From the NCBI RefSeq assembly GCF_029892065.1, contig NZ_CP120373.1, positions 3,231,001 through 3,295,000 on the forward strand: DNA of 64,000 nucleotides, written 5' to 3'. Numbering within the stretch: the first letter of the stretch is position 1; every line of letters starts with the position of its first letter. A program made the position numbers and the translations under genes. This DNA is from Sinorhizobium garamanticum. Lineage in GTDB: Bacteria; Pseudomonadota; Alphaproteobacteria; Rhizobiales; Rhizobiaceae. This document shows, one piece after another, positions 15,533 through 25,009 of the stretch. The notes under the pieces were generated by a model that ran no database searches, was not told where the DNA came from, and saw only the letters and a list, made by a program, of their open reading frames with translations.

Positions 15533-16454
15533 CATATTGACGGTCGACAGGGGCCGTCTCTTGGTCCAGATAGTTCCTGTTGTACCAGTCGGCGATTTCG
15601 CCACCGGTCGCGAGCCACACTTCGCGACGCGAAGTGATATGGGCCAGCGCGCTCGCGAAATGCTTGCTGCGGTGGGGATGGCCTATCAGGAAGGGATGCA
15701 GGCAGATCGCCATGACCCGGCCCGTATTCGCGCCGTCCTCGTAGAGGACGTCGAACTGGTCGCGCATCGTTTGCGCAAAAGCCTCGCCGCTCTGGCCCTG
15801 TTCGAGAAAGGCGGCAAAGTCGTTGATCTCGACCGAATAGGGCAGCGACAGCATGGAGCCGTTCTTCACCCGCATCGGGTAGGGCTGCTCGTCATTGACC
15901 CAGTTGGCGACATATTCGATGCCGGCTTCGGCGAGGAGGTCGAGCGAGCGGTGCGATTCCGTAAGACCGGGGCTCAACCAGCCGCGTGGCTTCTTTCCGG
16001 TGCGTCGCTCGATCGTTTCGATCACCGTTCTGATGATCTGGCGCTCCTCTTCCTCTGGCTGGCCATTGATCATCGTCGAGTTGTTGGTGCCGTGACCCAT
16101 CCATTCCCAGCCAAGCGCCTTGCCGGCCTCGATGATGCGCGGATAGTGGTCGCAGACGTCGGAATTGAGCGCCACGGTACCCTTGACCCCATATTTCTCC
16201 ATCACCTCCATCAGCCGCCAGATGCCAACACGGGCGCCGAAATCGCGCCACGAATAATTCAGCACGTCGGGCACGAAGCCGGCGGTCAGCTGCGTGATGG
16301 AACTCGAGGGCCGGTCGAACAGGAAGTGCTCGACATTGGGCACGACCCAGACCGCAACCCTTGCGCCGCCGGGCCAGTTGAGCGGCGGACGATCGATGAT
16401 GGCGGAATAGTCGAACCGGTTGTGGTGCTGTGGTGCTGTTGAAATCTGGGACAT
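15480..16454 (-). CDS. Polysaccharide deacetylase family protein (PuuE/allantoinase-like)
   Basis: 324 residues. NodB-type fold: GVKGTVALNSDVCDHYP carries the Asp of the first metal motif, GHGTNNSTM the metal-binding His region, and RGWLSPGLTESHRSLDLLAE the third motif. The full-length pattern with VPNVEHFLFD and INGQPEEEERQIIRTVIETI resembles the cofactor-free allantoinase PuuE group more than chitooligosaccharide deacetylases. A ring-opening or deacetylation role is therefore inferred. AGGAGAGG precedes ATG 16454. It is divergent from the LysR gene at 16606, its likely regulator. The 3' end overlaps the SLC13 gene. Confidence 0.8.
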   Translation of the reverse strand: MSQISTAPQHHNRFDYSAIIDRPPLNWPGGARVAVWVVPNVEHFLFDRPSSSITQLTAGFVPDVLNYSWRDFGARVGIWRLMEVMEKYGVKGTVALNSDVCDHYPRIIEAGKALGWEWMGHGTNNSTMINGQPEEEERQIIRTVIETIERRTGKKPRGWLSPGLTESHRSLDLLAEAGIEYVANWVNDEQPYPMRVKNGSMLSLPYSVEINDFAAFLEQGQSGEAFAQTMRDQFDVLYEDGANTGRVMAICLHPFLIGHPHRSKHFASALAHITSRREVWLATGGEIADWYNRNYLDQETAPVDRQYASAAARPTSASARQRAR

Positions 16455-16538
16455 GGTCCTCTCCTTCAGTGAAATCATGGACGGCAAGGAGGCTCCGAAA
16501 GGCCGGCCTGCCGCGTTCGTTGAAGGTAAGCCACTCGA

Positions 16539-16560
16539 TGTAGCCGAAAAATGCGCTACA
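16539..16560. promoter_or_regulatory. Candidate LysR operator
   Basis: TGTAGC-N10-GCTACA, perfect 6-bp arms around an A-rich centre, 45 bp before the LysR start and 84 bp before the divergent deacetylase start. It contains the T-N11-A arrangement typical of LysR-type sites. Confidence 0.5.
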
Positions 16561-16605
16561 ATTCCGAGCACATCGGGCAATAATGTCCGAAATGGGGTTT
16601 GGTAG

Positions 16606-17487
16606 ATGGACAGTCTCGGATCGCTCAACGCTTTCGTCCAGGCCGCGGACGCCCGCAGCTTCACGCTTGCCGGGCAGCAATTGGGCGTATCGTCCTCGGC
16701 GATCGGCAAGGCGGTGGCACGGCTGGAGGAACGGCTCGGCGTGCGCCTCCTCCATCGCTCGACCCGCTCGATTACGCTGACGCCGGAAGGGGCGCTATTT
16801 CTCGAACGCTGCCGGCGCATCTTCTCGGAGGTCGAGGCGGCGGAACAGGAGATTGCCCAGACGCAGGGCGCGCCACGCGGCAAGCTGCGTGTCAGCATGC
16901 CGCTCATCGGTATGCTGATGATGCCGGCGCTTTCGGCCTTCATGCGCGCCTACCCCGAGATCGAGCTCGACCTCGATTTCAGCGACAGGCTCGTCGACGT
17001 GATCGACGAAGGTTTTGACGCCGTGGTGCGCGCCGGGGAGGTCAGCGACTCGCGGCTGATGATCCGCTCGCTCGGCACCTTTCGCCTCATGCTCGTCGGC
17101 TCGCCCGATTATTTCGCGCGAAGGGGCGTGCCGCGTACACCGGAAGACCTGAAATCCCATGCCTGCCTGCAGCATCGCTACGCGACCAGCGGCAAGCTCG
17201 AACGCTGGCCGCTCAAGCGCGGGGAGAGCGACATCGACCTGCCGACGACGGCGGTCGTCAACACGATCGAGCCGCTGATCTATATGGCAGAGCAGGGGCT
17301 CGGCATCGCCTGCTTGCCGGATGTCGGGATCCGCCGCCAGCTTGGTGACGGCACGCTCGTCAGCGTGCTCGACGACCACGTCGAACATTCCGGTCCATTT
17401 CGCATCCTCTGGCCTTCCAGCCGCTACCTCTCACCCAAACTTCGGGTCTTTGTGGATTTCATGGCGGAGAACCTGTTTTCGGTGTGA
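16606..17487 (+). CDS. LysR family transcriptional regulator
   Basis: 293 residues. The N-terminal winged helix reads LGSLNAFVQAADARSFTLAG, VSSSAIGKAVARLEERLGV, RLLHRSTRSITLTPEG. The ligand-binding domain follows (RGKLRVSMPLIGMLMMPALS, then DRLVDVIDEGFDAVVRAGEV), of the AaeR/DsdC-like type. It is divergent from the deacetylase gene with 151 bp between, the usual layout for a LysR regulator and its target. The ligand cannot be inferred. The ribosome site is weak. Confidence 0.9.
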   Translation: MDSLGSLNAFVQAADARSFTLAGQQLGVSSSAIGKAVARLEERLGVRLLHRSTRSITLTPEGALFLERCRRIFSEVEAAEQEIAQTQGAPRGKLRVSMPLIGMLMMPALSAFMRAYPEIELDLDFSDRLVDVIDEGFDAVVRAGEVSDSRLMIRSLGTFRLMLVGSPDYFARRGVPRTPEDLKSHACLQHRYATSGKLERWPLKRGESDIDLPTTAVVNTIEPLIYMAEQGLGIACLPDVGIRRQLGDGTLVSVLDDHVEHSGPFRILWPSSRYLSPKLRVFVDFMAENLFSV

Positions 17488-17699
17488 GGCAGGTGCTTGT
17501 TCCACGCTGTCAGGCGTCTCCGCCGCCCAAGGACTTTGGTGCGGGAGCGCAATAACCGCTCGCGCTGACGTTCTCGTCTTGCGAGACGTAATGTTATTTA
17601 GTAACAAGAGCGGCCACTGCGAGACACCCACCCATGTTGATATCTCCTTGCTTACCTCATCCGCCGGTTGCCTCACGCCGCGATTCATGTCACCAAGGG

Positions 17700-17885
17700 C
17701 GTGATGGTGCTGCTTTCGTGATCCGGAAGCGGCTGAAAAGGGAACACGGTGAGGACGACCCAGGAGGGGCCGAAACCGTGGCTGCCCCCGCAACTGTGAG
17801 CGGAAAGCGCATTCACACCATGTCACTGGCGAAAAGCCGGGAAGACGTGAATGCGCGGCGACCCGCGAGCCAGGAGACCTGCCAT
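17700..17885 (+). promoter_or_regulatory. Cobalamin riboswitch
   Basis: Conserved elements occur in the right order: AAAAGGGAACACGGTG (17736-17751), GCTGCCCCCGCAACTGT (17780-17796), CACTGGCGAAAAGCCGGGAAG's core at about 17824-17844, and the B12 box GAGCCAGGAGACCTGCC (17867-17883). It lies 126 bp before the first gene of the ABC operon. The 200 nt before it (17488-17699) hold no recognised gene. Confidence 0.93.
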
Positions 17886-17979
17886 CGAACCGATCAACCA
17901 CAACGGACGGGGTGTTCCGATGGAAAAGAACTGGCTTCTGCTTGGCGGGCAACCGTCTCCTTGCATCTTCGCCATTTTC

Positions 17980-18002
17980 TCTCCGGCCCAGCCCGGCGGA
18001 GA
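17980..18002 (+). promoter_or_regulatory. Possible ribosome-site-masking hairpin of the riboswitch
   Basis: TCTCCG (17980-17985) can pair with CGGAGA (17997-18002), which contains the ribosome site of the gene starting at 18009. With the B12 aptamer upstream, this would block translation when cobalamin is bound. The pairing was read by eye; no folding energy was computed. Confidence 0.5.
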
Positions 18003-18008
18003 CAAGCC

Positions 18009-18419
18009 ATGGCGAATTCAGACTTCCGACAACACAAGATAACCCTCTGCACCGATTGCCGCTTCACCGGTGGGCCATGCCGGCCCGGCGCCGAGCTGCT
18101 CGCGCAGTTGAACCGCAGCGTTTCCGCGCTCGGCCGGCCGCTCGATGGGAATTTCTCGATCGCCGGTACTGTCGCGATGGCGGCCTGCACCCGGCCATGC
18201 ACCATCGCCTTCCAGGCGACCGGCAAGGCGACCTATCTTTTCGGTGACATCTCGCCGGACGAAGACATCGACGATCTCGTCAGCTTCGCCGCCGCCTGTG
18301 CCGAAGGGAAGGCGTTTGACGCTTCTCCGCATCACGCTTTGGATCTCAACGGCAAGAGCCTTGCGCGCATACCGGCGGCGCTCCTCGTCTCCGAGGAGAC
18401 CGCGGGGCGGCTGCAATGA
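18009..18419 (+). CDS. DUF1636 family Cys-containing protein
   Basis: 136 residues. Paired Cys motifs ITLCTDCRFTGGPCRPG and MAACTRPCTIAFQATGKATY suggest metal or Fe-S binding. DUF1636 members recur near cobalamin-controlled genes in alphaproteobacteria, but no biochemical role is known to me. It is the first gene behind the cobalamin riboswitch, with GGAGA 7 bp before the ATG. It may handle cobalt or a corrinoid intermediate (inference). Confidence 0.8.
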   Translation: MANSDFRQHKITLCTDCRFTGGPCRPGAELLAQLNRSVSALGRPLDGNFSIAGTVAMAACTRPCTIAFQATGKATYLFGDISPDEDIDDLVSFAAACAEGKAFDASPHHALDLNGKSLARIPAALLVSEETAGRLQ

Positions 18420-18435
18420 GCGCGGGGAGGGTATC

Positions 18436-19274
<839 letters not shown>

Positions 19275-19278
<4 letters not shown>

Positions 19279-20225
19279 AGAGATTTCTTTTTGCCGCCGG
19301 CGCGCTTGTCCTTGCCGCAGCCCCCGCGCTTGCCCATCCCGTGACCGTCAAGAGCTGCAACCGCGAGGTCACCTTCGATGCCGCGCCCAAGCGTGCGATC
19401 TCCAACGACGTCAATCTGACGGAGATGATGCTGGCCTTGAAGCTGCAGGATCGCATGGTCGGCTACACCGGCGTTTCCGGCTGGAAGACGCTGGACGAGC
19501 GCCTGCGCGAGGGCGTCAAAGAGCTGCCCGAACTCGCCGAAAAATATCCGACGAAGGAGGTGCTGCTGAATGCCGACGCCGATTTCTACTTTGCCGGCTG
19601 GAACTACGGCATGAAGGTCGGCGGCGAGGTGACCCCGGAAACACTCACGCCCTTCGGCATCAAGGTCTACGAGCTGACCGAGAGCTGCATCCACATCATG
19701 GCGAAGGGCAAGCCGACGATGGAGGATATGTTCATCGACCTCCTGAACCTCGGCCGCATCTTCGGCGTCGAGGACAGGGCGGAAGGGCTGGTCGCGGGCT
19801 ACCGCGCTGAGCTTGCCGAGATCACTGCCAGGATCAAGGGCGCCGAGCGGCGGCCGGCAAGTGTCTTCGTCTATGATTCCGGCGAGGAAAAGCCCTTCAC
19901 CTCCGGGCGCTACGGCATCCCGACCGCGATGATCGAGGCGGCTGGCGGCGTCAACATCATGGACGACGTCGAGAAGAGCTGGACGGAGATCTCCTGGGAG
20001 CCGGTGATCGACCGCAATCCGGAAGTGGTGGTCATCGTCAATTACGGCGAGGTGACCGCCAATGAGAAGATCGCCTTCATGAAGAGCAACCCGGCCTTCA
20101 AGAACGTGGACGCTGTGAAGAACGACCGTTTCGTCGTGCTCGACTATGTCGAGGCGACGCCAGGCCCGCGCAACTTCGAGGCGATCCATCGGCTGGCGAA
20201 GAGTTTTCATGCCGAGGCGATGTGA
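19275..20225 (+). CDS. Periplasmic binding protein, BtuF/FepB family
   Basis: 316 residues. MKRFLFAAGALVLAAAPALA is a signal peptide. The class III binding fold is visible in VTFDAAPKRAISNDVNLTEM, NADADFYFAGWNYGMK and ASVFVYDSGEEKPFTSGRYG. It captures the substrate in the periplasm and docks on the permease. Candidate ligands are corrinoids or other metal chelates, judged only from the riboswitch. The start overlaps the ATPase stop. Unusually, about 490 nt of repeat-like DNA separate it from the permease. Confidence 0.9.
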
Positions 20226-20715
20226 GGGGCCGTGGCGTCGAGGTTTGACGAGCAGCCACATCATCAAGTCAGTAGTTTTGCGGCGCACAGCCGCCCGGCC
20301 AAGTCAGTTGAGTTGTATGCGCGCTGCCCAAAATCCGCCTCCCACCAAGTCACAAGTCAGTTGGTTGGGTGCGGCCACCACACCCACCTCATCCATGTGC
20401 TTGTCAGAGGGATCCAGCTACGGTGCGTCGGCACCGTGAATGACTCGCATTGGGGTTTTCAAAGGGAGCATCAGCGCCGCGGCACAGGAAGTGGATTGGC
20501 TGGACCGTGCGAAGGCAAAAGCGCTGCTGTCGTGGCGTCAAGCGGAGTTGCCCGCGCCGCCGACGCGGCGCTGCTGGGTTCCTGTGAGAAGCACAGGATG
20601 CACACCTGCCCGCACCGCGACGCTGCCGAACACAGCCGCGACCGGGAGGTGCGAGATAAGGCGCCTCCCCTCACGCAATGCATCTTCACATGCATGAAGA
20701 AGGTTCTGCAACTCT
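20226..20715. repeat. Repeat-filled gap inside the ABC transporter operon
   Basis: Holds two copies of the cctgtg-N-cacagg family, at about 20385-20418 (cctcatccatgtgcttgtca, gagggatccagc) and 20579-20599 (ttcctgtgagaagcacagga). An irregular direct repeat of aagtcag also occurs (20266, 20303, 20352). Open frames here are not protein-like. A leftover mobile or mosaic repeat probably split the operon. Confidence 0.55.
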
Positions 20716-21801
20716 ATGATTTCTAACGATTCGATGATGGCGCGTCCGCATCGGCATATCCCTAAAAACCGAGAAACCGGAAAGTTCCAACCCCACGTGA
20801 AAACCGCACTGTTCATCCTCGCGGCGCTGCTCCTGCTCTGCCTGACCGTCACCGCCGGCGTTTCGCTCGGCTCGGCGCCGATTCCGGTCGCGACCGTCTG
20901 GTCGATCATTGCCGCGAAGATTGTGCCGGGCAGCGTCGAGGTCCTGTGGTCGGCCGGCCGCGAAAGCATCGTGTGGGACGTGCGCCTGCCGCGCGTGGCG
21001 CTTGCCGGGCTCGTGGGCGCCGGGCTTGCGGTCACCGGCGCGGTGCTGCAATCGGTGACGCGCAACCCGCTTGCCGACCCGCATCTCCTCGGCGTCTCGG
21101 CTGGCGGGGCGCTCGGCGCGATCGTCGCGCTGCTCCACACCGGCCTTATCCTCGGTCTCGCGACGGTGCCGCTGTTCGCCTTCGCCGGCGCGCTCGGCGC
21201 CACGGCGCTGGTGGCGCTCGTCACCCGCGTGATCGGCACCGGTGCCGATCGCCTCGTGCTTTCCGGCGTCGCCGTCGCCTTCACGCTGACGGCGGCCGGC
21301 AACCTGCTGATCTTCCTTGGCGATCCGCGCGCCGTACACACAGTGATTTTCTGGATGCTCGGCGGCCTCGGCCTCGCGCAATGGCCGCATCTCGTCTATC
21401 CGGCGCTGGCACTCGCCGTCTCACTCGGCTGGCTCACAGTTCGGGCGCGAGAGATCAACGCGCTCGCCATGGGCGACGAGACGGCGATGACGCTCGGCAT
21501 TCCGGTGCGCCGCTTCCGCCTGATGCTCTTCGTCATCACCGCGCTTCTCACCGGCGTCATGGTGGCTTTCTCCGGCGCGATCGGCTTCGTGGGGCTGATG
21601 ATCCCGCATTTTGTCCGTCTTTTCGCCGGCAGCGACAATGTCCGCGTCATTCCGCTTTCGGCCTTTGCCGGCGCGCTTACGCTGATCGTTGCCGACCTCG
21701 TCGCCCGCGTCGTCATGGCGCCCGAGGACATGCCGCTCGGCGTCGTCACCGGCCTTGCCGGCGGCCTCGCTTTCGTCGCCATCCTCAAGCGACGGGGGTG
21801 A
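20716..21801 (+). CDS. ABC transporter permease, FecCD/BtuC type
   Basis: 361 residues with about nine or ten helices. Family motifs include RLPRVALAGLVGAGLAVTGA, LQSVTRNPLADPHLLGVSAG, and FSGAIGFVGLMIPHFVRLF near the C-terminus, which contacts the ATPase. It completes the importer with the genes at 18436 and 19275. ATG 20716 is followed by in-frame ATGs at 20734 and 20737; a start there would remove a polar leader. Because of the repeat gap it may have its own promoter. Confidence 0.88.
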   Translation: MISNDSMMARPHRHIPKNRETGKFQPHVKTALFILAALLLLCLTVTAGVSLGSAPIPVATVWSIIAAKIVPGSVEVLWSAGRESIVWDVRLPRVALAGLVGAGLAVTGAVLQSVTRNPLADPHLLGVSAGGALGAIVALLHTGLILGLATVPLFAFAGALGATALVALVTRVIGTGADRLVLSGVAVAFTLTAAGNLLIFLGDPRAVHTVIFWMLGGLGLAQWPHLVYPALALAVSLGWLTVRAREINALAMGDETAMTLGIPVRRFRLMLFVITALLTGVMVAFSGAIGFVGLMIPHFVRLFAGSDNVRVIPLSAFAGALTLIVADLVARVVMAPEDMPLGVVTGLAGGLAFVAILKRRG

Positions 21802-21856
21802 GGTACGTTTCCAACGTCATGTGCCATCGCGGGACACGGCGCTGGAAACTCCGTTA

Positions 21857-22419
21857 TCAGGCGCGGTCTCGGCGCTCCGTCATCTTCGCGCATCCGGCGG
21901 CAAACGACGTGAGCAGGTTCAAACCCTCCGGCCAGTCACCCAGTCCGCTTTCGCCATTGATGTGGCCGCGCGCGCCGATTTCAACGAGGCGGCTTTGCCA
22001 TTGGCGGGCGCGGAGGCGGGCGTAGTCGAGGGGGCCGTAGGGGTCGTCGGCGCTGGCGACGATGAGGGAGGGAAACGAAGCGCTTCCGTCGGTGGGTTCG
22101 CGAAGCCCTTGGCCTCGTTCGGAAAGGCGGCGGCCTGTGGATCCGGCACTGCGACGAGGAACGCGCCGGCGACGGGAAGAGCGGAAGCCTGCTGCCAGTG
22201 TGCGACGAGGAGGCAGGCGAGGCTGTGCGCCACGAGGACGGGAGGCGCGGGCGCCGCGGCGACAGAGCGCTCCAGCGCGGAAATCCAGTCGGTGAGGTCC
22301 GGCTCGTCCCAATTCGTCGGCCGGAACCGCTGCATTCGCGGATCTTGTTCCTCCCAGAGTGTCTGCCAGTGGGCCTCGCCGGAGCCGCCGATCCCTGGCA
22401 GGATGATGATGCTCGTCAT
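21857..22419 (-). pseudogene. RBBP9/YdeN-type alpha/beta hydrolase, frameshifted
   Basis: The first frame from ATG 22419 (TAGGAGAA upstream) gives MTSIIILPGIGGSGEAHWQ, WISALERSVAAAPAPPVLVA, then the nucleophile elbow AHSLACLLVAHW and FANPPTEALRF. At about 22065-22075 the family sequence moves to another frame: PSLIVASADDPYGPLDYARL, RGHINGESGLGDWPEG. These hold the Asp and His of the triad. One missing C in the TTCCC-TCCC run explains the shift. The intact protein would be a serine hydrolase of about 187 residues. Decay or sequence error are both possible. Confidence 0.8.
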
Positions 22420-22531
22420 GATTTCTCCTATGGCTGTCCAGGAAGAAGATGACGGCTTTCCTTTTCGGCTGGAATGCAGAACTATCGGAAAACCGCTCCG
22501 ATTTCCGATGAATTGAAGGCCGGATATCACT

Positions 22532-22996
22532 TTGGAAAATCATCGCGTGCTCGATCCGACCGACATCGCCATCCTCGAAACGCTGCAGGAGGACGGACGC
22601 ATCGCGATCTCGGAACTCGGGCGCCGGGTGGGGCTCTCCCAGCCGGCAACGTCCGAGCGCGTCAAGCGGCTGGAGGAGCGCGGCTTCATTCTCGGTTTCG
22701 GCGCCCGCGTCGATGCCGCCGCCCTCGGATTGGGCATGATGGCTGTCATCCGGCTGCGCACGACGCATGAAAACATCCGGCCCTGCCTCAAGCAGTTTGC
22801 CGAGATGCCGCAGATCGTGGAAGTGCTGCGGCTGACCGGTGAGGATTGCTTTCTCCTGAAGGTGCTCGTTCCGTCGCCTGGAGAACTCGAAACGATCGTC
22901 GACTCCATCGCGAGGTTCGGGGCGGTGACGACCTCGCTGGTTTTGCGCGCCGAGCCGCCGAAACCCATCGGGCGGGCACTGCTCCAGCGGCGGTGA
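22532..22996 (+). CDS. Lrp/AsnC family transcriptional regulator
   Basis: 154 residues from a TTG start at 22532 with GAAGG upstream; no ATG fits. The N-terminal HTH reads LDPTDIAILETLQEDGRIAI then LGRRVGLSQPATSERVKRLE. The C-terminal RAM domain follows (VIRLRTTHENIRPCLKQF, GEDCFLLKVLVPSPGEL). It should bind an amino acid or related ligand and act as a multimer. It is divergent from the broken hydrolase gene, 112 bp away, which may be its target. Confidence 0.88.
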   Translation: MENHRVLDPTDIAILETLQEDGRIAISELGRRVGLSQPATSERVKRLEERGFILGFGARVDAAALGLGMMAVIRLRTTHENIRPCLKQFAEMPQIVEVLRLTGEDCFLLKVLVPSPGELETIVDSIARFGAVTTSLVLRAEPPKPIGRALLQRR

Positions 22997-23147
22997 GCCG
23001 ACAGCGTCGCATGTCCGGGAACCAGCAGCGGCTTCCGGCGGTGCGGAGCGCTTCCGCCGCGCCTCACTCACTTTATTGGAGTCATATATTGAGCACCGCC
23101 GACGCATGCGTCGCTTGAGGTTCTTGCGCAGCCACCGCAACAAACTC

Positions 23148-23175
23148 TCCTCATTCCTGTGACGAGCACAGGAGG
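23148..23175. repeat. Copy of the cctgtgacgagcacagg palindromic repeat
   Basis: ctcctcattcctgtgacgag followed by cacaggagg. It lies in a 350-nt space (22997-23346) that holds no other recognised feature. Confidence 0.6.
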
Positions 23176-23346
23176 CGGTCGTGCGTCACCGCCCGACTGA
23201 AGGAGTGAGGAGGCCGCTCCTTGGGTATAGAAGCCACTGTGCCTGCGGCAATTCTTCGCCTCCGATCGGAAGGACCGTTGATGATCGGCTGTGGAAACCG
23301 CATGATCGGCCCCTATCTGATGGCCGGAGTTCACGAGAGGCGCTGA

Positions 23347-23907
23347 ATGACTGACGAGATCGCGATCTGCACGCCGGAAGAGGTTCTGAAATTCTGGTTC
23401 ACGGAGCTATCCTACGACCAGTGGTTCACGCCGAGTGCTGAGCTTGACCGGCAATGCGTGCAGCGCTTCCAGGCCTCGCATCTGGCGCTTTCGAGAAAGC
23501 TCGACGACGTCTGGCGGGCGACGCCCGAACACTGGCTTGCGGCCGTCCTTCTCTTCGATCAGTTGCCGCGCAACATGTATCGCGGTTCGCCGCTCGCCTT
23601 CGCCACCGATTGCCTGGCGCTGCGCGAGGCGAATCTCGCCATCGGCGCGAGCGCGGATCTGGCGGTCCCGAAGGAATGGCGCGCCTTCTTCTACATGCCC
23701 TTCGAACATTCGGAAAACCTGACCGACCAGACGATGGCGGTAAAACTTTTCACCGAACTCGGCGATGCCGACTATCTCGATTATGCCATCCGCCACCGCC
23801 AGGTGATCGAGCAGTTCGGCCGCTTTCCGCATCGGAACGCCATTCTCGGCCGGGTTTCGACACCGGCCGAGGAGGCCTATCTGGCTGAGCCGGGCGCGGG
23901 GTTTTAA
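23347..23907 (+). CDS. DUF924 family protein
   Basis: 186 residues, an all-alpha family. Motifs: VLKFWFTELSYDQWF, FDQLPRNMYRGSPLAFATD, EWRAFFYMPFEHSENLTDQ, and FGRFPHRNAILGR. DUF924 proteins have a TPR-like fold and unknown function; FDQFPRN and FxRFPHRN are their hallmarks. GAGAGG lies 6 bp before the ATG. The GFA gene follows 38 bp later in the same direction and may be co-transcribed. Confidence 0.88.
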   Translation: MTDEIAICTPEEVLKFWFTELSYDQWFTPSAELDRQCVQRFQASHLALSRKLDDVWRATPEHWLAAVLLFDQLPRNMYRGSPLAFATDCLALREANLAIGASADLAVPKEWRAFFYMPFEHSENLTDQTMAVKLFTELGDADYLDYAIRHRQVIEQFGRFPHRNAILGRVSTPAEEAYLAEPGAGF

Positions 23908-23945
23908 GCACCGCGGCGAGCGCGCTGACATCAACGGAGGAAACC

Positions 23946-24413
23946 ATGAGCGAAAGCAAACTGCCCTGGGAAGGGGGATGCCGCTGCGGCGGGGTGCGGT
24001 TCAAGGTGAGCGCTCCGCCGCTGCTCACCATGGCCTGCCATTGCACGGGCTGCCAGCGGATGACCGCCAGCGCCTTCTCGCTGAGTGTCGCGATCCCGAG
24101 CGAAGGGTTTGCCGTGACGAAGGGCGAGCCGGTGATCGGCGGCCTGCACGGCGCGACCCGGCACTACTTCTGCCCGCACTGCATGAGCTGGATGTTCACA
24201 CGGCCGGAGGGCATGGACTGGTTCGTCAACGTCCGCGCGACGATGCTCGACGATCCGAGCTGGTTCGCGCCGTTCATCGAAACCTGGACCAGCGAGAGAC
24301 TGCCCTGGGCGACGACCCCCGCCGTCCACAGCTACGAGACGCTGCCGCCTATGGAGGCTTACGAGGGCCTTCTGGAAGAATATCGCAAACAGGCCGGAAG
24401 CCCGGTGGCATAA
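23946..24413 (+). CDS. GFA family protein
   Basis: 155 residues. Zinc-binding Cys motifs: GGCRCGGVRFKV, ACHCTGCQRMTASAF and YFCPHCMSWMFT. A start with a strong site (GGAGG) at 23946. The fold is that of CENP-V/Gfa; the substrate is unknown. The preceding DUF924 gene is the likely operon partner. It differs from the GFA genes at 1271 and 51078 in length and in the C-terminal part (ETLPPMEAYEGLLEEYRKQ). Confidence 0.85.
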   Translation: MSESKLPWEGGCRCGGVRFKVSAPPLLTMACHCTGCQRMTASAFSLSVAIPSEGFAVTKGEPVIGGLHGATRHYFCPHCMSWMFTRPEGMDWFVNVRATMLDDPSWFAPFIETWTSERLPWATTPAVHSYETLPPMEAYEGLLEEYRKQAGSPVA

Positions 24414-24458
24414 GCGGATGGGCGCGGTGTTGAAGCGTTTGCCGTAAAGCGCTCTGGA

Positions 24459-24845
24459 CTAGGAAAACCGCTCCCAGGCCGCTTGCCGCGATATGCCGAG
24501 TGCCTGGCCGATATGGGCCCAGCTGACCCGCCGTGACCGGAGCGTTTCGACCACGGATTGGAGCTGATTGCTCTTGCCCTCCACCGTTTCCTCGATCGGC
24601 TTCAAGAGGGAAAGCAGCCGCTCCGTCGGCGCTTCCTCCAGCGGCGCGCGGGGCGGCCGGTCGGATGTTCCGGTCAGGATGTAGTCGTTGCAGGTCGCAA
24701 CACACTCGTCGCAGATGAAGATGCGGCCGTGGCCGGCGACCAGCTTCTCGACCTCGTCACTCGGTCGCAGGCAGAAAGAGCAATAATAGGTTTCCGATTG
24801 CGGCAGATCCGCCGTCGAGGCGCGAGGTTCCGACACGGCACTCAT
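24459..24845 (-). CDS. ClpX-type C4 zinc finger protein with C-terminal helix-turn-helix
   Basis: 128 residues. Residues 22-52 form a ClpX-like zinc finger ([31 protein letters not shown]), with no AAA+ domain after it. The C-terminal part reads [20 protein letters not shown] and AAWERFS, a helix-turn-helix. The combination suggests a small DNA-binding regulator. GGGAGG lies 8 bp before the ATG. Two 17-bp palindromes and a further half site lie just upstream, so autoregulation is likely (inference). Confidence 0.75.
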   Translation of the reverse strand: MSAVSEPRASTADLPQSETYYCSFCLRPSDEVEKLVAGHGRIFICDECVATCNDYILTGTSDRPPRAPLEEAPTERLLSLLKPIEETVEGKSNQLQSVVETLRSRRVSWAHIGQALGISRQAAWERFS

Positions 24846-24860
24846 CGTTGCATCCTCCCG

Positions 24861-24913
24861 TCAGGATTACCTTGACAGTCAGGGTATCCTTGACGGCGCG
24901 TCGATGTCAAGGA
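24861..24913. promoter_or_regulatory. Tandem palindromic operators (GTCAAGG-N3-CCTTGAC type)
   Basis: O1 24861-24877 gtcaggattaccttgac and O2 24879-24895 gtcagggtatccttgac are imperfect palindromes 18 bp apart. O3 24907-24913 gtcaagg is a half site on the same spacing logic. They sit 16 to 68 bp upstream of the start of the zinc-finger/HTH gene and overlap any promoter there. Confidence 0.55.
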
Positions 24914-25009
24914 TCCGGATCTATGCCGACCCTGTACTTGTCATAATGCACGCGTGGCGGTAGTCGCCGGACAAGGTCTGAGGCGCGGCATGTCCCCGCG
25001 CGGCGACCA

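Noticed and set aside
13520..15604. 694-codon minus-strand open frame across the SLC13 gene
   Set aside because: It is an antisense shadow: Arg/His/Asp-rich and opposite a clear membrane transporter.
20438..20697. Possible small gene in the importer operon gap
   Set aside because: The frame spans two repeat copies and has no family match; the repeat explains it better.
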